Assembly: GCF_001704415.2 (NCBI RefSeq) | Contig: NW_017189517.1 | Location: 5,033,167-5,097,166, forward strand | Direction: 5' to 3' | Length of the DNA stretch: 64,000 nucleotides | DNA from: Capra hircus | Taxonomy: Eukaryota; Chordata; Mammalia; Artiodactyla; Bovidae | Shown here: positions 22,411 to 33,849 of the stretch, one piece after another | Layout of the letters: each line of letters starts with the position of its first letter | Numbering within the stretch: position 1 is the first letter of the stretch | Made by a program: the position numbers and the translations under genes | The notes under the pieces: model-generated | What the model was told of the DNA's origin: nothing | Seen by the model: the letters and a program-made list of their open reading frames with translations, nothing else | Databases searched by the model: none

Positions 22411-23484
22411 AGTTCAAAACCTGGAAGCTCCACTTGGAAAGATTTGGATTCCTTGTTGAGGAATCATTCACTCTGAAACACCTTTATAGGACTCAAAAGC
22501 TCAGGAAGTACCAAATGTGCTGGTTGTACTTTGCTTTAATTTTATGCTATATTCCAGAACCTGTGTCCTTCATAAAGTGACAGTTCTGTTAGGAAAACAT
22601 ATTATCCACCCAAAGCAGTCTGAGCCCTACTCCTGATTGGTTCAAGTATGGCTCATCAGGATACAACCAATGATGAGAACCTGGCCATTGGGCTGGTCTT
22701 TCTTTTACTTAGAAGAATGTGTGTAATAGATAAACATTATCCCTTCATTTCCATTTCTGCTCCTCAGTTGGTCAAAGCTTCAGCTGGGTTCTATCGTGAT
22801 TCTACATGATTTCCTCCCCCTCTATGTACCTCTGTTTAAGAACATGCAGTCTATGACTCTAGTAGCTGCAAACCTGAGGAAGTGTACAGTATCATATGAT
22901 CCATGGCAAGATAAAGCAACAGACTAAGAAACCCAATGCTTTTCTTCAGTTACTGTCTATTCCACAGTGATTGTAAACCAATGTTTGGGATATCATTTCC
23001 TTAACTCTTATGTGGTATTAAGCTTCTTAGCTTTGAAGACAAGCAGAATTTATTATAAATGAGGCCCGTAAAACTATGTGCACTATAGATATGACTTATA
23101 CTCCAACCCACATTTGTAATATCATTGTGAAATGAATTGACCTATCTTGCCATTCCTGATTGCCTATGAGAAGGAAACTATTATCAGCACTGAATATTCA
23201 CCTCAGAAAAAAACAACCACCAGAAATGAACTAGCCACACCTTACATCACTGTTCAGGGCTTTATAAATAGTATATTTTCCCCAGGGAATCCTTCATTAT
23301 CCAGATGTTACTCCACATACAACTCTGTCTGTCTCTAAGTCTAACTTACTTACACATTCCTCTGCAACTACCAGGGATTCACTATTTCCATTGCATCATT
23401 CAGATTTTGTCTCCAAAGGCGGCTTGTCTCCAAATTGACCAATACATGCACACAGACCAAACAGATCCCAGTTGGCATTTTTGT
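22411..23484. other. Mostly unassigned sequence
   Basis: A segment near 22630-22710 ('ctcctgattggttcaagtatgg', 'caaccaatgatgagaac', 'ggccattgggc') resembles an old MLT1-type LTR but is too diverged to call. Nothing else recognised. Confidence 0.35.
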
Positions 23485-23606
23485 AGAACATGACAAGCTA
23501 ATTATAAAATTAGCATTGAAATGAAAAAGATCTAGAATAACTAAAATGATCTGCAAATAAAAATAATTTGGAGAATTCACATTGTCTGATTTCACAATCT
23601 ACTTTA

Positions 23607-23814
23607 TTTTTTTTTGTTTGTTTTTTTCTGCTTTCATCATTTATTTATTTATGTATTTTAACTTTAATTAACCCATAAGTAAGTTAAGCCTAGGTAAACA
23701 TTCCTGACTGTGATTCTTTTTTTTTTTTTTAATTTTTAATTTTTATTTATTTATTTATTTTTTAAATTTTAAAATCTTTAATTCTTACATGCGTTGGGGG
23801 TTCATGTTTGGGAA
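23607..23814 (-). mobile_element. Young L1 with 3' transduction and 5' inversion
   Basis: A 208-bp insertion in an old L1M, flanked by a perfect 14-bp TSD 'cacaatctacttta' (23593-23606 and 23815-23828). Read on the minus strand: an inverted 21-bp scrap of L1 3' UTR (23794-23814), the last 63 bp of bovine L1 (23731-23793), a first A-tract (23717-23730), 89 bp of non-L1 DNA (23628-23716), and a second A-rich tail (23607-23627). The non-L1 part carries AATAAA (plus 23640-23645) about 13 bases before the final tail, as expected for a read-through 3' transduction. Confidence 0.85.
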
Positions 23815-23999
23815 CACAATCTACTTTAAAAACTATAGTAATCCAAATAATGCAGTACTGGCAATGAAATAGATGTGTAAACCCATGGAACAGAAGGGAG
23901 GTCTCAGACACAGAGCCACACATATATGGTCAGTTTATTTTCAATAAGTGCTTAGATAATTAATTTGGAAAGGGATTTTTTTAAGCAGTCAAAAATTAT

Positions 24000-24110
24000 G
24001 TATCTATATACAAATATTTACACATATAAGTATATATACAGATAGATACACATGTGTGTACATACATATATGGATATATATATATATATAAAATAATGTG
24101 TATATATACC
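24000..24110. repeat. AT-rich (TA)n/(CA)n simple repeat
   Basis: Imperfect TATATA and CATA units, for example a pure TA run around 24075-24090. It lies within the old L1M copy. Confidence 0.75.
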
Positions 24111-24780
24111 CCAAGCTATACAGAAAAATCAAGTTGAATTATGTCACTGACATAAATACAAGAATCAAAACTATAAAACTTATAGAGAAAATATGGGAGA
24201 AAAATATTTGTGGCCTTGGATGGGTAACATTACTATCTGAAGTAAGAAACATTTAAAAATGGCATGCTCGACTTCATCCAAAATAAAACTTTTTATATAA
24301 ACTGTCAAAAAATGAACATGCAAGCCAGAAACTAGGAAAAGCCCAAATATTCACCAACTAATGAATAGATAAAACAGTTGTGTTTTCTATACAATGGAAT
24401 GCAATTCAGAAATGGAAAGGAATAAACTAGTGATATATGTAGCCATATGGCTGAATCTCAAAAGCAACATAAGTGAAAGAAGCCAAACACAAACTCTAAC
24501 CACTGCATGACTGCATTTATATAAAATAGTAGAAAAGACAAAATTATAGTTGCAGAAGGCAGATCTATAGTTTCCAGGGCCTGGAATTGGGAAGAGGAGA
24601 ATGGCTGCAAAAAGTCTAGAGGGAACTTCAGGAGACAATGCAAATTTATCTCTGTTATGGTTATTGTCAAAAGAGACTACACATTTGTCAAAACTCAGTA
24701 AATTGTATAGTTAAAATTGGGGGATTCATTTTATGGAAATTATATCTCAATGAAACTGATTAAAATATACTTGATGAAAA

Positions 24781-25547
24781 AGATGCATATGTATATTTTC
24801 ACATATTTGATATATACATATATATTTTTATATGTGTATATACTTGATATTTAATAAAGATAAATGGCAGCTTTGTAGCCCCTTTTCTTAGGTATCAGTA
24901 GGTATAATAGCTAATAATTCAGCTATACAATAAATACCACTGGAATGAACAAGTCAAAATACTGTTAATTAAAATACTAATTTTTAAAATTAAAAGTACA
25001 TATTTACAAAAGAACATATGATTTTCATGAGTGTTTTTTATTTTGACTAGTAGAGGCACACCCATCAGTGCCCCTTTTATAAGAACAATCATCAGCTGGG
25101 GCTTGAGAGAAGCCCTGTTGGAAGGGCAGTCATGTGCATAAGATATAGGTGAAGCAGGCACTGGTTGGGCAGGGAATGTACTGAGAACCCGAGGACAGCT
25201 ATGTTGAGTGGCCTGATCACACACCCCACCTCTCTATATACCCAGCATGACCCTTAAAATCTTGGTCTGCCCCTCTTTCACAATATCCCTGGGATCAGGT
25301 ATATAGAGGGCACTGAAACCAGATACAACAAATATAATACAGACAGTAGCAGGCAAAAAATATTGAGGGTAAGAGATCTAGCATGCTCAGAGAAGTCATT
25401 TATTTGCCAGGATGTGCAGGCCAACTTTTGAACCAAGCACTTACTGGGTCAATGGAGAGGTGGTCAACAGCAGCAGTGCCCTGTCCAGTTATAAGGGAGG
25501 TAAGGCCACACCTGGTTTTCACCAAACGAGGGGAAAGGAGGGCTCTG
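24781..25547. other. Unassigned sequence
   Basis: AT-rich 'tatata' patches near 24790-24850, then ordinary sequence. The stretch 25020-25540 is richer in GC than its neighbours, but I recognise no gene or repeat. Confidence 0.35.
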
Positions 25548-25614
25548 ATGTATGGCAAAACTAATACAGTATTGTAAAGTAAAATAAAGTAAAAGGAAAA
25601 ACAAAAAAGAAAGA
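25548..25614 (+). mobile_element. Bovine L1 3' end, about 67 bp
   Basis: 'atgtatggcaaaactaatac', 'agtattgtaaagtaaaataa' and an A-rich tail match the extreme 3' end of the bovine L1, on the plus strand. A very short 5'-truncated insertion. No clear TSD found. Confidence 0.65.
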
Positions 25615-25721
25615 AACATTCTCATGGCCTAGCCAGGAGTCAACAGGCATAGTACAGATATATCAACCCATGTTGTGTTGAGTGCCATTAGGGGTGGAAT
25701 CATTAGGTCTTCCTAAACAAA

Positions 25722-26236
25722 AACCAAACTAGACAGCATATTAAAAAGCAGAGACATTACTTCACCAAAAAATGTCCATCTAGTCAAAGCTATGGTTTTT
25801 CCAATAGTCATGTGTGGATGTGAGAGTTGGACTATAAAGAAAGCTGAGTGCCGAGGAACTGATGCTTTTGAACTGAGGTATTGGAGAAGACTCTTGAGAG
25901 TCCCTTGGACTGCAAGGAGATCCAACCAGTCCATCCTAAAGGAAATCAGTCCTGAGTATTCATTGGAAGGACTGATGCTGAAGCTGAAACTCGAATACTT
26001 TGGCCACCTGATACAAAAAGCTGACTTATTGGAAAAGACCGTGATGATGGGAAAGATTGAAGGTGGGAGGAGAAGGGGATGACAAAGGATGAGATGGTTG
26101 GATGGCATCACCGACTCAATGGACATGAGTTTGAGTAAACTCTGGGAGTCAGCGATGCACAGGGAGGCCTGGCGTGCTGCAGTCCATGGGGTCACAAGGA
26201 ATCAGACACAACTGAGTGACTGAACTGAAACTGAAA
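25722..26236 (+). mobile_element. BovB LINE, about 0.5 kb
   Basis: BovB starts near 'accaaactagacagcatatt' in the RT C-terminal region and ends in 'gactgaactgaaactgaaac'. A 96-codon frame (25792-26082) includes MCGCESWTIKKAE and WTARRSNQSILKEI. Carries the 'attcattggaaggactgatg' variant. 5'-truncated. Confidence 0.87.
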
Positions 26237-29200
26237 CAGAAAAGCAGTCACTTCCACTAGTTGGACTTGAGTGTCCAGAAGCCAGCCTATTCCACTACAC
26301 AGAGCATAGCCCAGTAGGGCTCGTGAGCAGTCAGTTGTAATGTTTTCCAACAGGCTCCTTCTGACGTATTGGCACGTGAGACAGAAAGATGGTGAGAGTC
26401 TTCCTCCCCCATTGCCAGTAGTCCCCATATAGTCACAGTAGCCAGGTCAATTTTGCCTGAGTGTGTTTTTTGATTGATTGATTACCAGTGTGCCTGAGTG
26501 ATTACCTTGAAAACAGATCTAGTTGTCTGAAGGTCATGCCTTATGCAGGAGTTCCATGCTTACAAAATGGACAATTAAAATATCAATTAACTCAAACTCA
26601 CATTCTACATGAAATTAACTAGGAATGAGCAGAAACGACAGAAACAGAAGTTCAATCAATAGTTGTCAGAGCATGAAATACAGCCAAAAGAAAATAATTA
26701 AAAAACCATAGAAGACCCAGGCAGTAAATATGTTCAAAAGTCAGGGAAGAAAAATAACATTAAAACTGTCTGAAGCACCCACACATGTGCACAATCTTAT
26801 TTTACTTTACTTCAGTGACCACTGACCAACCAGTTATATTAGTTATAATCACTAAGCAAAGGTCTCAGCAGTGCATACCTGTGTTATAATGAAGTGTGTG
26901 CTTCTTCTTAGTCCCAAAAGATCTGCAGCTTGCAAAGACTCTGCCATATGGAAAATTGTGAAGCCAGCTGTCTTAAGGACTCCGAGGAATATGTCAGACT
27001 AAAAAATTATAAATGATAAAACAAACAAATCAATGGTTATCCTAACTCATACAGCATGAGAAAGAGTTTATCAAGCCATATATTGCAGATGAAGAATATC
27101 ATGAATTAATCTGCAATCTCTTACTGTTCATTTATCAATAGCTCCTTTTAGCAGCTGTGTCCCTCTTTGCCACATTAGGTAAACATTTCACATAAGGAGC
27201 AGTGCTTCTGACTATTCATAAAACCACTTTCTAGATGATCTAACCAGACTTAACACCTTATACTTTCCTAAATCGAACTCTCCAAACCACCAGTTTCACA
27301 GTATTTTTTCTTATATAATTCTTACCATACCCCTGCCATGTAGTATGAGGTATCATCTTCTTGGACTTAATGTTGGCTCTTCTCTAGGATGTTCTATATC
27401 CTACACACCAGTGCTGGAATTTAAGGGAAGCACAGGTAAAGTTATACTCAACCTAACTACTTAGGACCAAGGCACACAATTAGAGCAGTTGTCTTTGTAG
27501 CTCAGTCAGCTCCTACAATGGGCATGAATTACCATGGTATAAAGCCCTGTTTATACACCTCATAATGTAGTAGCCCAGGCTTAGAAGTAATAATTGTTTG
27601 ACAGTCTAACAAGTGTCTTCATCTAGTAAGCAGTGAAGTGGTTCAGCAGTATTAATTCTTCGTAAAAGAAAAGCATGATATCATTGCCCAAAGATGATTT
27701 GAAATTCTTTCATTTGAGAAGCAGATACAGCTTTATGTAACCTATGTAGCTGTCATGTTGAAGAAACACAGTGTAAACATAAAGCACATTTATTACTGTT
27801 GTTTTTTGTTTCATTGAACTCATATTATTTAGTTTGGCTATTTCTTTCTATAGCTCTGGAAAAAAAATAAAGATGCTGTAGAACTCATAGATCTTTAAAG
27901 TCATTTTTTATGTAATACAGGTCCTCTGAGAACAAATTAAAATATTCAGCCCCATGTAATAATTAAAACTGCATATTTGTTAGGAAGTGAGTGTCCCTCT
28001 CCTCTCCCCTGAAGTCAGTGAAAAGAATTCTTTTCACACCTTGTCTCTCAATTACTCTTCCCTCAACCTGGTAATTCAGGTTTATATTACAACTAAGGGA
28101 AGGAGGATAGGCTATGGAGTAGGAATCTCTCTGTATGACCAAGACTGACCTGGGAATCTAAGTCTGCCTTTCTGCTAAGGTGATTCATGGATTCTGAAGC
28201 ATGTCCAGAAAAGTGGCATGCTTCATCTGCAGTGTCCTTGATGAAGGCTGTACCCATCAGAGTCCCACAGGATACATGCAGATGGCATCCTCAGATCCAG
28301 ATCACTTGAAGAAGGTTTATGTTAAAAGGGACTATTTACAAAACTGGAGGTGGAGCATAGGCAGATGACAAGGGAAAGTGAAACCGGCTGGGGTTATTGA
28401 CAGTGGGAGTTAACACCTCTAGGCCTGAGTGGATCACGGGAGGGAGTGATCATCAGAATCCCGAAGGAGAAAGCCAGAGGCCTCTGGTAAAGGGTTATGG
28501 CATGTTGAGGGACCTCAGAGAAAAAGAGCCAGGAAACAAATATCTGATCTGGTTCAATCCTTCCCTCAGATATTCTGATGTGGATCCCCATGGGGAAACC
28601 CAACTGCAAGCCAAAGGGCAAGGGAGCATCAAGATTAGCCTTCCAGAGCAAAGAGTAGATGTAAAAGGGAAGAGAGAGGATGCAGAAGAGCAGATGGATG
28701 GCAGCCAAAATAAGTGCCAATTACTCTTTCTTCTGGCTCCTCTCTAACACTGTCTTCAGCCCCTAGCATTTTGTAAGATCTACAGCTTCCCTCTGCTAAA
28801 GTCTGTCACTACTCTAGGTGTCCCTTCTTGCTCAAAACCAAAGATAATATGGACATAACCCTTTAGGTCTACAGGAAACTCTCATGGATTTTCACAACAA
28901 ACTCAAGAAGTATCAACAGCCATATAAAATGCCTTTAGTTTGGTTTGCCAATGAGTAACCAACTTGTTTCATGCCTTTTAGATTGTTCTGGCATGAAAGA
29001 GAATTAGACCAAACTATAAGGGGCAAAAATTAAGACATCCATGTGCTCCTCTTAAGCTCTTTTCCATACACTTGAGGTGAGGGACAAAAGCACTCCTCAC
29101 TCTATTCAGGCTTGAATATTAAGAACATCATGGATAACCTTAGACTCACACTTTCAAAGTTTATTATCTTCAGCTGAGAAAGACCATATATTTAGTTTTT

Positions 29201-30033
29201 TTTTTCTGAAAAACAAAACAAAACAAAACAAAACATGTTGTATATACTAATTGTCCCAGTTTAGGATATACACTTGTAGCTTAGCAATAACCAGGGATAG
29301 AAGTCCTATGACTGGTCCAACTTGTGGGATGCTCTCCTCTGTGGCTGGAGTTGAGGATTCATATAATTGAAAGACCTACAAGTACCACTGAAGAGTCTCA
29401 ACGAAACCAGTCATATAATGATGGTAAAACCTGCTCATTAGACAAAAGTGTAGTTATTATTTCTTGCATTGTATGAACACAGAATCTTATAAATGAACTT
29501 GAGAAAATTCCAAGATCAATAAAAATTCTAAACAGAATCCTGATAGGATGACACATAATACATAATGCTACTTGACGTGGGAGGATACAAGGGCATGCAT
29601 AACTGAAATGCGTGGTCAAGGACAAGTACAGTTCAGATAAAAAACTACAGGAGATGATTTACTGAAGGTGCTAGACAAAGACATTGCTTTAACACCTTGA
29701 TCACAAAACCCCTGTGGTTCTCACAATTGTACTTTGCGATAGACTTTGACACTTGGAGAACTGACTCATAAGACTGAACCCCCCTGTCCACTTTATTACA
29801 GAGCAGTATTTTTCAAATTTTAGTCCTCCTAACCATCACCTGAGGGACAGGTTACAAAAATCTTTGGCCTTCCTTACAGAAATTCTGACAGAGTAAATAT
29901 AGGATGAAACTCAGGAGTCAACATGTTAAATAAGCATGAGGTGATATTAAAAGATGGCCCATAAACTGATAAAAATAAAAATAATCACATCAAAAACACT
30001 TTTTAAAATTATTTGCCTTTGAATCAAGACACA
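26237..30033. other. Long stretch without recognised genes
   Basis: Ordinary AT-rich sequence. An (AAAAC)n run lies at about 29212-29236. The interval 28240-28740 is more GC-rich, with two overlapping frames on opposite strands (28394-28720 minus, 28397-28747 plus). Its wording ('aacccaactgcaagccaaagggcaagggagc') hints at an old LTR-type repeat, which I cannot name. No exons supported. Confidence 0.35.
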
Positions 30034-30078
30034 TTTCTAGCTTTCTAGAAATAAGTGCAGCTTATTTCTACTGCACTT
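30034..30078. repeat. Three overlapping perfect hairpins
   Basis: 'tttctag' (30034-30040) pairs with 'ctagaaa' (30045-30051). 'tagaaataag' (30046-30055) pairs with 'cttatttcta' (30061-30070). 'aagtgcag' (30053-30060) pairs with 'ctgcactt' (30071-30078). The pairings are mutually exclusive. Confidence 0.8.
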
Positions 30079-30180
30079 CCCTTAATTTTCTATCTGTATA
30101 ACCCAGTTTGGAAATCTCTTTATTTGTAGTCTCCATCAAAAGCCATCTAGCAACTTCTAGAACACCAGTAATGGTAAACT

Positions 30181-30396
30181 TGTTGTTCGTAGTCACAAAG
30201 TAATGTCTGACTCTTTCAGGACCTCACGGAGTGTAGCAGGCTCCTCTGTCCCTGGAATTCTCCAGGCAAGAATACTGGACTGGGTTGTCATGCCCTCCTC
30301 CAGGGGATCTTCCTGACCCAGCTGTTGAACCCACATATCCTGCATCTCCTGCATTGCAGGCAGATTCTTTACCATCTGAGCCACCTGAGAAGCCCC
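30181..30396 (-). mobile_element. Bov-tA SINE, near full-length
   Basis: Reverse orientation from the 3' end ('tcacaaagtaatgtctgactc') through the Bov-A body to a complete tRNA-like head ('gcattgcaggcagattcttt', 'accatctgagccacctgag'). Confidence 0.88.
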
Positions 30397-30410
30397 TCTA
30401 CTCTGACTCT

Positions 30411-30542
30411 TTGTTGTCGTTTGTTTAGTCACTAAGTTGTGTCCAACTCTTTGCAACCACATGGACTGTAGCCCAGCAGGCTCCTCTGTCCATGGGATTT
30501 CCCAAGCAAGAATACTGGAGTGGGTTGCCCTTTCCTTCTCGA
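30411..30542 (-). mobile_element. Bov-tA/Bov-A SINE, 5'-truncated
   Basis: A second SINE lies 14 bases after the first, in the same orientation: 'gtttagtcactaagttgtgtcc', 'ccatggactgtagcccagc' and 'gaatactggagtgggttg'. It stops at 'ccctttccttctc', without the tRNA head. Confidence 0.85.
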
Positions 30543-30799
30543 AATGGGAAATTTACTGCATATAAAAGTTTATTGCAGAGTTAATATTAATTTATGCAAT
30601 CTTGAGTCTGCAGTGCTTTTTAGCATTTTCTTTTCTAGTTTCCATAGAAGATAAAGCACTGAGTTTGTGAGGAGATGCATATTTGGCCAGATTATTCTGT
30701 TCTAGGTAATACTGCCATGCTGATACAGAGTGTACCCAATACACTCTGTGGGGGGGGGGTCTAACCATTTATTTGCATGCGGCTATGAAATTATGCCTG

Positions 30800-30985
30800 T
30801 GTGCTACGTGTGTATGCTCAGCTGCATCTAACTCTTTCCAACCCCATGGACTGTAGTCCACCAGGCAGGAAAACTGGAGCATGTTGCCATTTCCTACTCC
30901 AGGGGATCTCCCCAGCCAGGGATCAAACCTACTTCTCTTATGTCTCCTGTACTGGGAGGAGGATTCTTTACCACTGTCCTTTGAA
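30800..30985 (-). mobile_element. Bov-tA SINE with internal deletion
   Basis: 'gtatgctcagctgcatc', 'ccatggactgtagtccacc', 'gttgccatttcctactccagg' and 'ggattctttaccactg' follow SINE order, but the usual 'ctcctctgtccatggg' block after 'ccaccaggc' is missing. The head is diverged. Confidence 0.8.
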
Positions 30986-31059
30986 TGACCTTGACATAAT
31001 TATCTAAATTCAATTGACCACAGATGAGGCAGTATTTTTTCTTGACTCTAACTTCTATT

Positions 31060-31640
31060 TCATTAGCTGATATTTTTTAATCTCATGCTAGTACCATAGT
31101 GTCTTGGAAACTGTAGCTTTGACCTAAATTTTCAAATAGGAAAGTGTGAGTAATTCAACTCTGTTCTTTTTCAGGATGACTTTGGCTATTCTAGGCTTCT
31201 CGGTATGTGCAAAAAAGGCAGCTGGATTATTGATTGGGATTGCATTGATTCTGTAGATCAATATGTGGAGGATTTACATATTAACAGTACCGCCTTCTGA
31301 TCCATGAACATGGGATGACTATTTGTTCAGGTATTCTTGAATTTCTTTCAACAATATTCTGTGATTTTTTAGAGTACAAGTTTGGGTCTTCTTTTGTTTA
31401 ACTTATGTCTAAGTGTTTTATTAATTTTGATGCTTTTATAAATTGGACTAACATTAATTTTACTTTTGAATTGTTCATTGCTAGTGTATAAAAATACCAT
31501 TGCTCTCTGTATATTGATTTGTATCCTGTAGTGTTAATGAACTTGTTTACTAGTTCTAATAGCTTTTTGTAGATTCTAAGTATTTTCTATATGCAAAATC
31601 ATGTCATACATACTCTAATAGTTTTACTTTATCCTTTTTG
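31060..31640 (-). repeat. Old L1M ORF2 fragment
   Basis: Antisense L1 ORF2 landmarks: 'tagtaccatagtgtcttgg', 'tttggctattctaggcttc', 'attgggattgcattgattctg', 'ttctgatccatgaacatggg' and 'ctttcaacaatattctgtg'. All frames are broken; truncated on both sides. Confidence 0.75.
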
Positions 31641-32118
31641 TGATATAATAAAAACATATTTAGACTTTGTCCCAGTTCCTGGCAGAGTGCTCTTAAAACT
31701 TTTAGAATCACTGGAGTGACAAGTAGTCTTTTATATGCTAATGAGGTGACTAGTTGCTGAGGGATCTTAAATAGCTTCAGGTGGGGTCTGGTTACCAGAA
31801 AAATCAAGTCCTGATTAGAGGGTTGGAATTTCAGTCCCATTCCCTGATCTCCAAGGAGTATAGAGGTGCTGGAGGTTGAGTCAATCACCAAAGGCCAATG
31901 ATTTAATTATAAATATAATGAAACTTCTAACAACCCCTAAATGATGGGGTTCTGGAGCTTCTGAGTTGTTAAACACTACAAGATGCTGAGAGTGTGGCAC
32001 ACCCAGAGTGTGCCCTTTTCCCCACAATTTGCCTGATGCATCTTTTCCATTTGACTATTTGAGTTGTATCTTTCATAATGAACAGTAATAGTAAGTAAAG
32101 CATTTTCCTAAGTTCTGT

Positions 32119-32340
32119 GCACACCCATGCATGCTCAGTCATGTCCGACTCTTTTTGATCCCTGTGGACTGCAGCCCACCAGGATCCGCTGTCCACGGAA
32201 TTCTCCAGGCAATAATACTGGAGTGGGTTGTCATTCCCCCCTCCAGGGGATCTTCCTGACCCAGGGATCGAACCTGCGTCTTTTACATCTCCTGAATTGG
32301 AAGGCGGATTCTTTACCATTAGGGCCACCTGGGAAGCCCT
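32119..32340 (-). mobile_element. Bov-tA SINE, first of two at one site
   Basis: A complete reverse-oriented SINE: 'gtcatgtccgactctttttg', body, and head 'accattagggccacctggg'. It is flanked by 'taagttctgt' (32109-32118) and the one-mismatch copy 'taaggtctgt' (32341-32350). Confidence 0.9.
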
Positions 32341-32350
32341 TAAGGTCTGT

Positions 32351-32555
32351 GCTATGTGCTTGGTTGCTTAGTCATGTCTGACTCTCTGCAACCCCACGGA
32401 CTCTAGCCCACCAGGCTCCTTTGTCCATGGGGACTCTCCAGGCAAGAATGCTGGAGTGGGTTGCCATGCCCTCCTCCGGGGGATCTTCCCAACCCAGGGA
32501 TCGAACCCAGGTCTCCCACATTGCAGGTGGATTCTATACTGTCTGAGCCACCAGG
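32351..32555 (-). mobile_element. Bov-tA SINE, second of two at one site
   Basis: A second reverse-oriented SINE with body and head ('cccacattgcaggtggattc', 'gtctgagccaccagg'). It is flanked by 'taaggtctgt' (32341-32350) and 'taagttctgt' (32556-32565). The two SINEs thus share the middle target copy. Confidence 0.9.
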
Positions 32556-32899
32556 TAAGTTCTGTAGGTTGTTCTAATAAATTAGCAAATCCAGGGAGGG
32601 GGTCATGGGAACCCCTGATTTATATCTGGTCAGTCAGAATCATAAGAAGTAACCTAGGACTTGAGAAGGGAGTCTGAATTGGGAATAGTCTTGTGGGACT
32701 GAGCTCTTAACATATCCATGCTAACTCTGGCTAATCTGTATCAGAATTAAATTAAACTATAGAACACCCAATTTGGGTCTGGAGTGTTAGACAATTGGTT
32801 GGTATGGAAGAAAACATCATAAATTTGGCGTTAGAAGTTTTGCAGGTTAAAACAGCTCAGACTTTCCAATATGGATGCCTTTTATCACTTTTCCTTACC

Positions 32900-33350
32900 T
32901 GAATGCCCTGAATATAACTACCAGTAGTGAGAACATACATCTTTGTCTTGTTCCTAAGTCATATTGTTCACTGTTTCTTATTCCTCGAAACACATTCCTC
33001 CTCCAGGTGTTTGTAGCACCAGCTTCTTCATACCTTTCAGATGTCCGCTCAAATATTCTTAATTGGAGAGAACCCATCCATTTCTAAAATAATTTTCAGT
33101 CTCTGTTCAAATTCCAGTCATTTTCTATCCCATGCTCTTTTATAAATATGTGAAATTATTGTACTCAATTGTCCAATCCCATTTCCACACTCTGTTGCTA
33201 GAATCTTAGATCAATGAGAGCTGATTCCTTCTCTAACTTGTTCAGTGTTGTGTCCTTCATGCTTATAACAGTATCTGACCCATGTTAAGCATTAAATATT
33301 TGTTGAATAAATGAACAGATAAATAAATTAATTAATCAATCAATATGTTA
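32900..33350 (+). repeat. L2 LINE 3' end
   Basis: Diverged L2 3' UTR ending in the characteristic 'ttaagcattaaatatttgttgaataaatgaac'-like tail (33280-33320). The upstream 'cctttcagatgtccgctcaaat' fits the L2 region before it. No coding frame. Confidence 0.65.
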
Positions 33351-33597
33351 GTATGTACTTGAAGTAGAACTTCTCAACCAGAATGACACAGAATATCAGA
33401 TGGTCTAAAATGGGCATAGCTTATATGCTGATGCTCTTGGCAATGACCCTCCCCATCCTAAAGGCCAGCTTTATCCATTTTTTTTCTAGGTAAATTGTAC
33501 AAATAATATCTATGCATGCCATGTTAAAAAAGTTTGGGAAAATTGGTAGAGATGAATTCATTTACTCTCTTTTTATTCCCTCTTTAAAAAAAAATAG

Positions 33598-33729
33598 ATG
33601 CCCTCATCTACCCAGGTGGAAATGACAGAGAGGCTTACTACTGACTACAAGAAAGGAGCGCAAATAACCATTTCAAGGCAAGAATTAAATTTAATGCAAC
33701 AAATGTTCCATGCCTGTAAAGAAAAGAAA
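33598..33729 (+). CDS. Candidate internal exon, 132 bp (unverified)
   Basis: A T/C-rich tract (33560-33585) leads to 'aatag' and an acceptor at 33597, and a strong donor-like 'gtatgtg' follows at 33730. Between them 132 bp (44 codons, symmetric phase) stay open in only one frame; the other two close within about 15 codons. The peptide (start MPSSTQVEMTERL, end QQMFHACKEKK) has a plausible composition but matches no family that I know. No transposon is recognised under it. An A-run between the pyrimidines and the AG weakens the acceptor. It may well be chance; gene identity unknown. Confidence 0.25.
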
Positions 33730-33736
33730 GTATGTG

Positions 33737-33783
33737 TGGGCAGGTGCTGTGGTGGTGGTAGTGGAGGGGGTGGGGGTGACTGG
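33737..33783 (+). repeat. G-rich tract
   Basis: GGT repeats followed by runs of five G on the plus strand, directly downstream of the candidate donor site. It has G-quadruplex potential by composition. Confidence 0.7.
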
Positions 33784-33849
33784 CTGTGTTCATGCACTCA
33801 GTGAGCTGGTGTTCCAAAACACTCTGGCCTAAAACATGTGGACTTTGTA

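Larger units (their letters stand above)
23485..24780 (+). repeat. Old L1M (ORF2 3' part and 3' UTR)
   Basis: Diverged L1 order is clear: 'gacaagctaattataaaatt', 'agaataactaaaatgatc', 'gaattcacattgtctgatttc', then after a young insertion 'aactatagtaatccaaataatgcagtactgg', 'caaaactataaaacttatag', 'tgaatctcaaaagcaaca', 'gtgaaagaagccaaacac' and 'catttgtcaaaactcag'. All frames are destroyed. An AT-rich microsatellite lies inside it at about 24000-24110. Confidence 0.75.
31655..32860 (+). mobile_element. Old ERV LTR, interrupted by two Bov-tA SINEs
   Basis: Left arm 31655-32118: 'cccagttcctggcagagtgc', 'actagttgctgagggatc', 'tcctgattagagggttgg' and 'caaaggccaatgatttaat'. Right arm 32556-32860: 'ggtcatgggaacccctgatt', 'cttgtgggactgagctct' and a 'tttggcgttagaag' end. 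This is the order of an old mammalian ERV LTR that I remember, but I cannot attach the family name. The internal retroviral region is absent. Confidence 0.55.

Noticed and set aside
28394..28747. Pair of opposite frames of 108 and 116 codons
   Set aside because: No domain recognised; the sequence hints at an old LTR-type repeat. Not supported as a gene.
30751..30760. Run of ten G
   Set aside because: A single homopolymer tract, probably polymorphic or a sequencing artefact; no wider structure around it.
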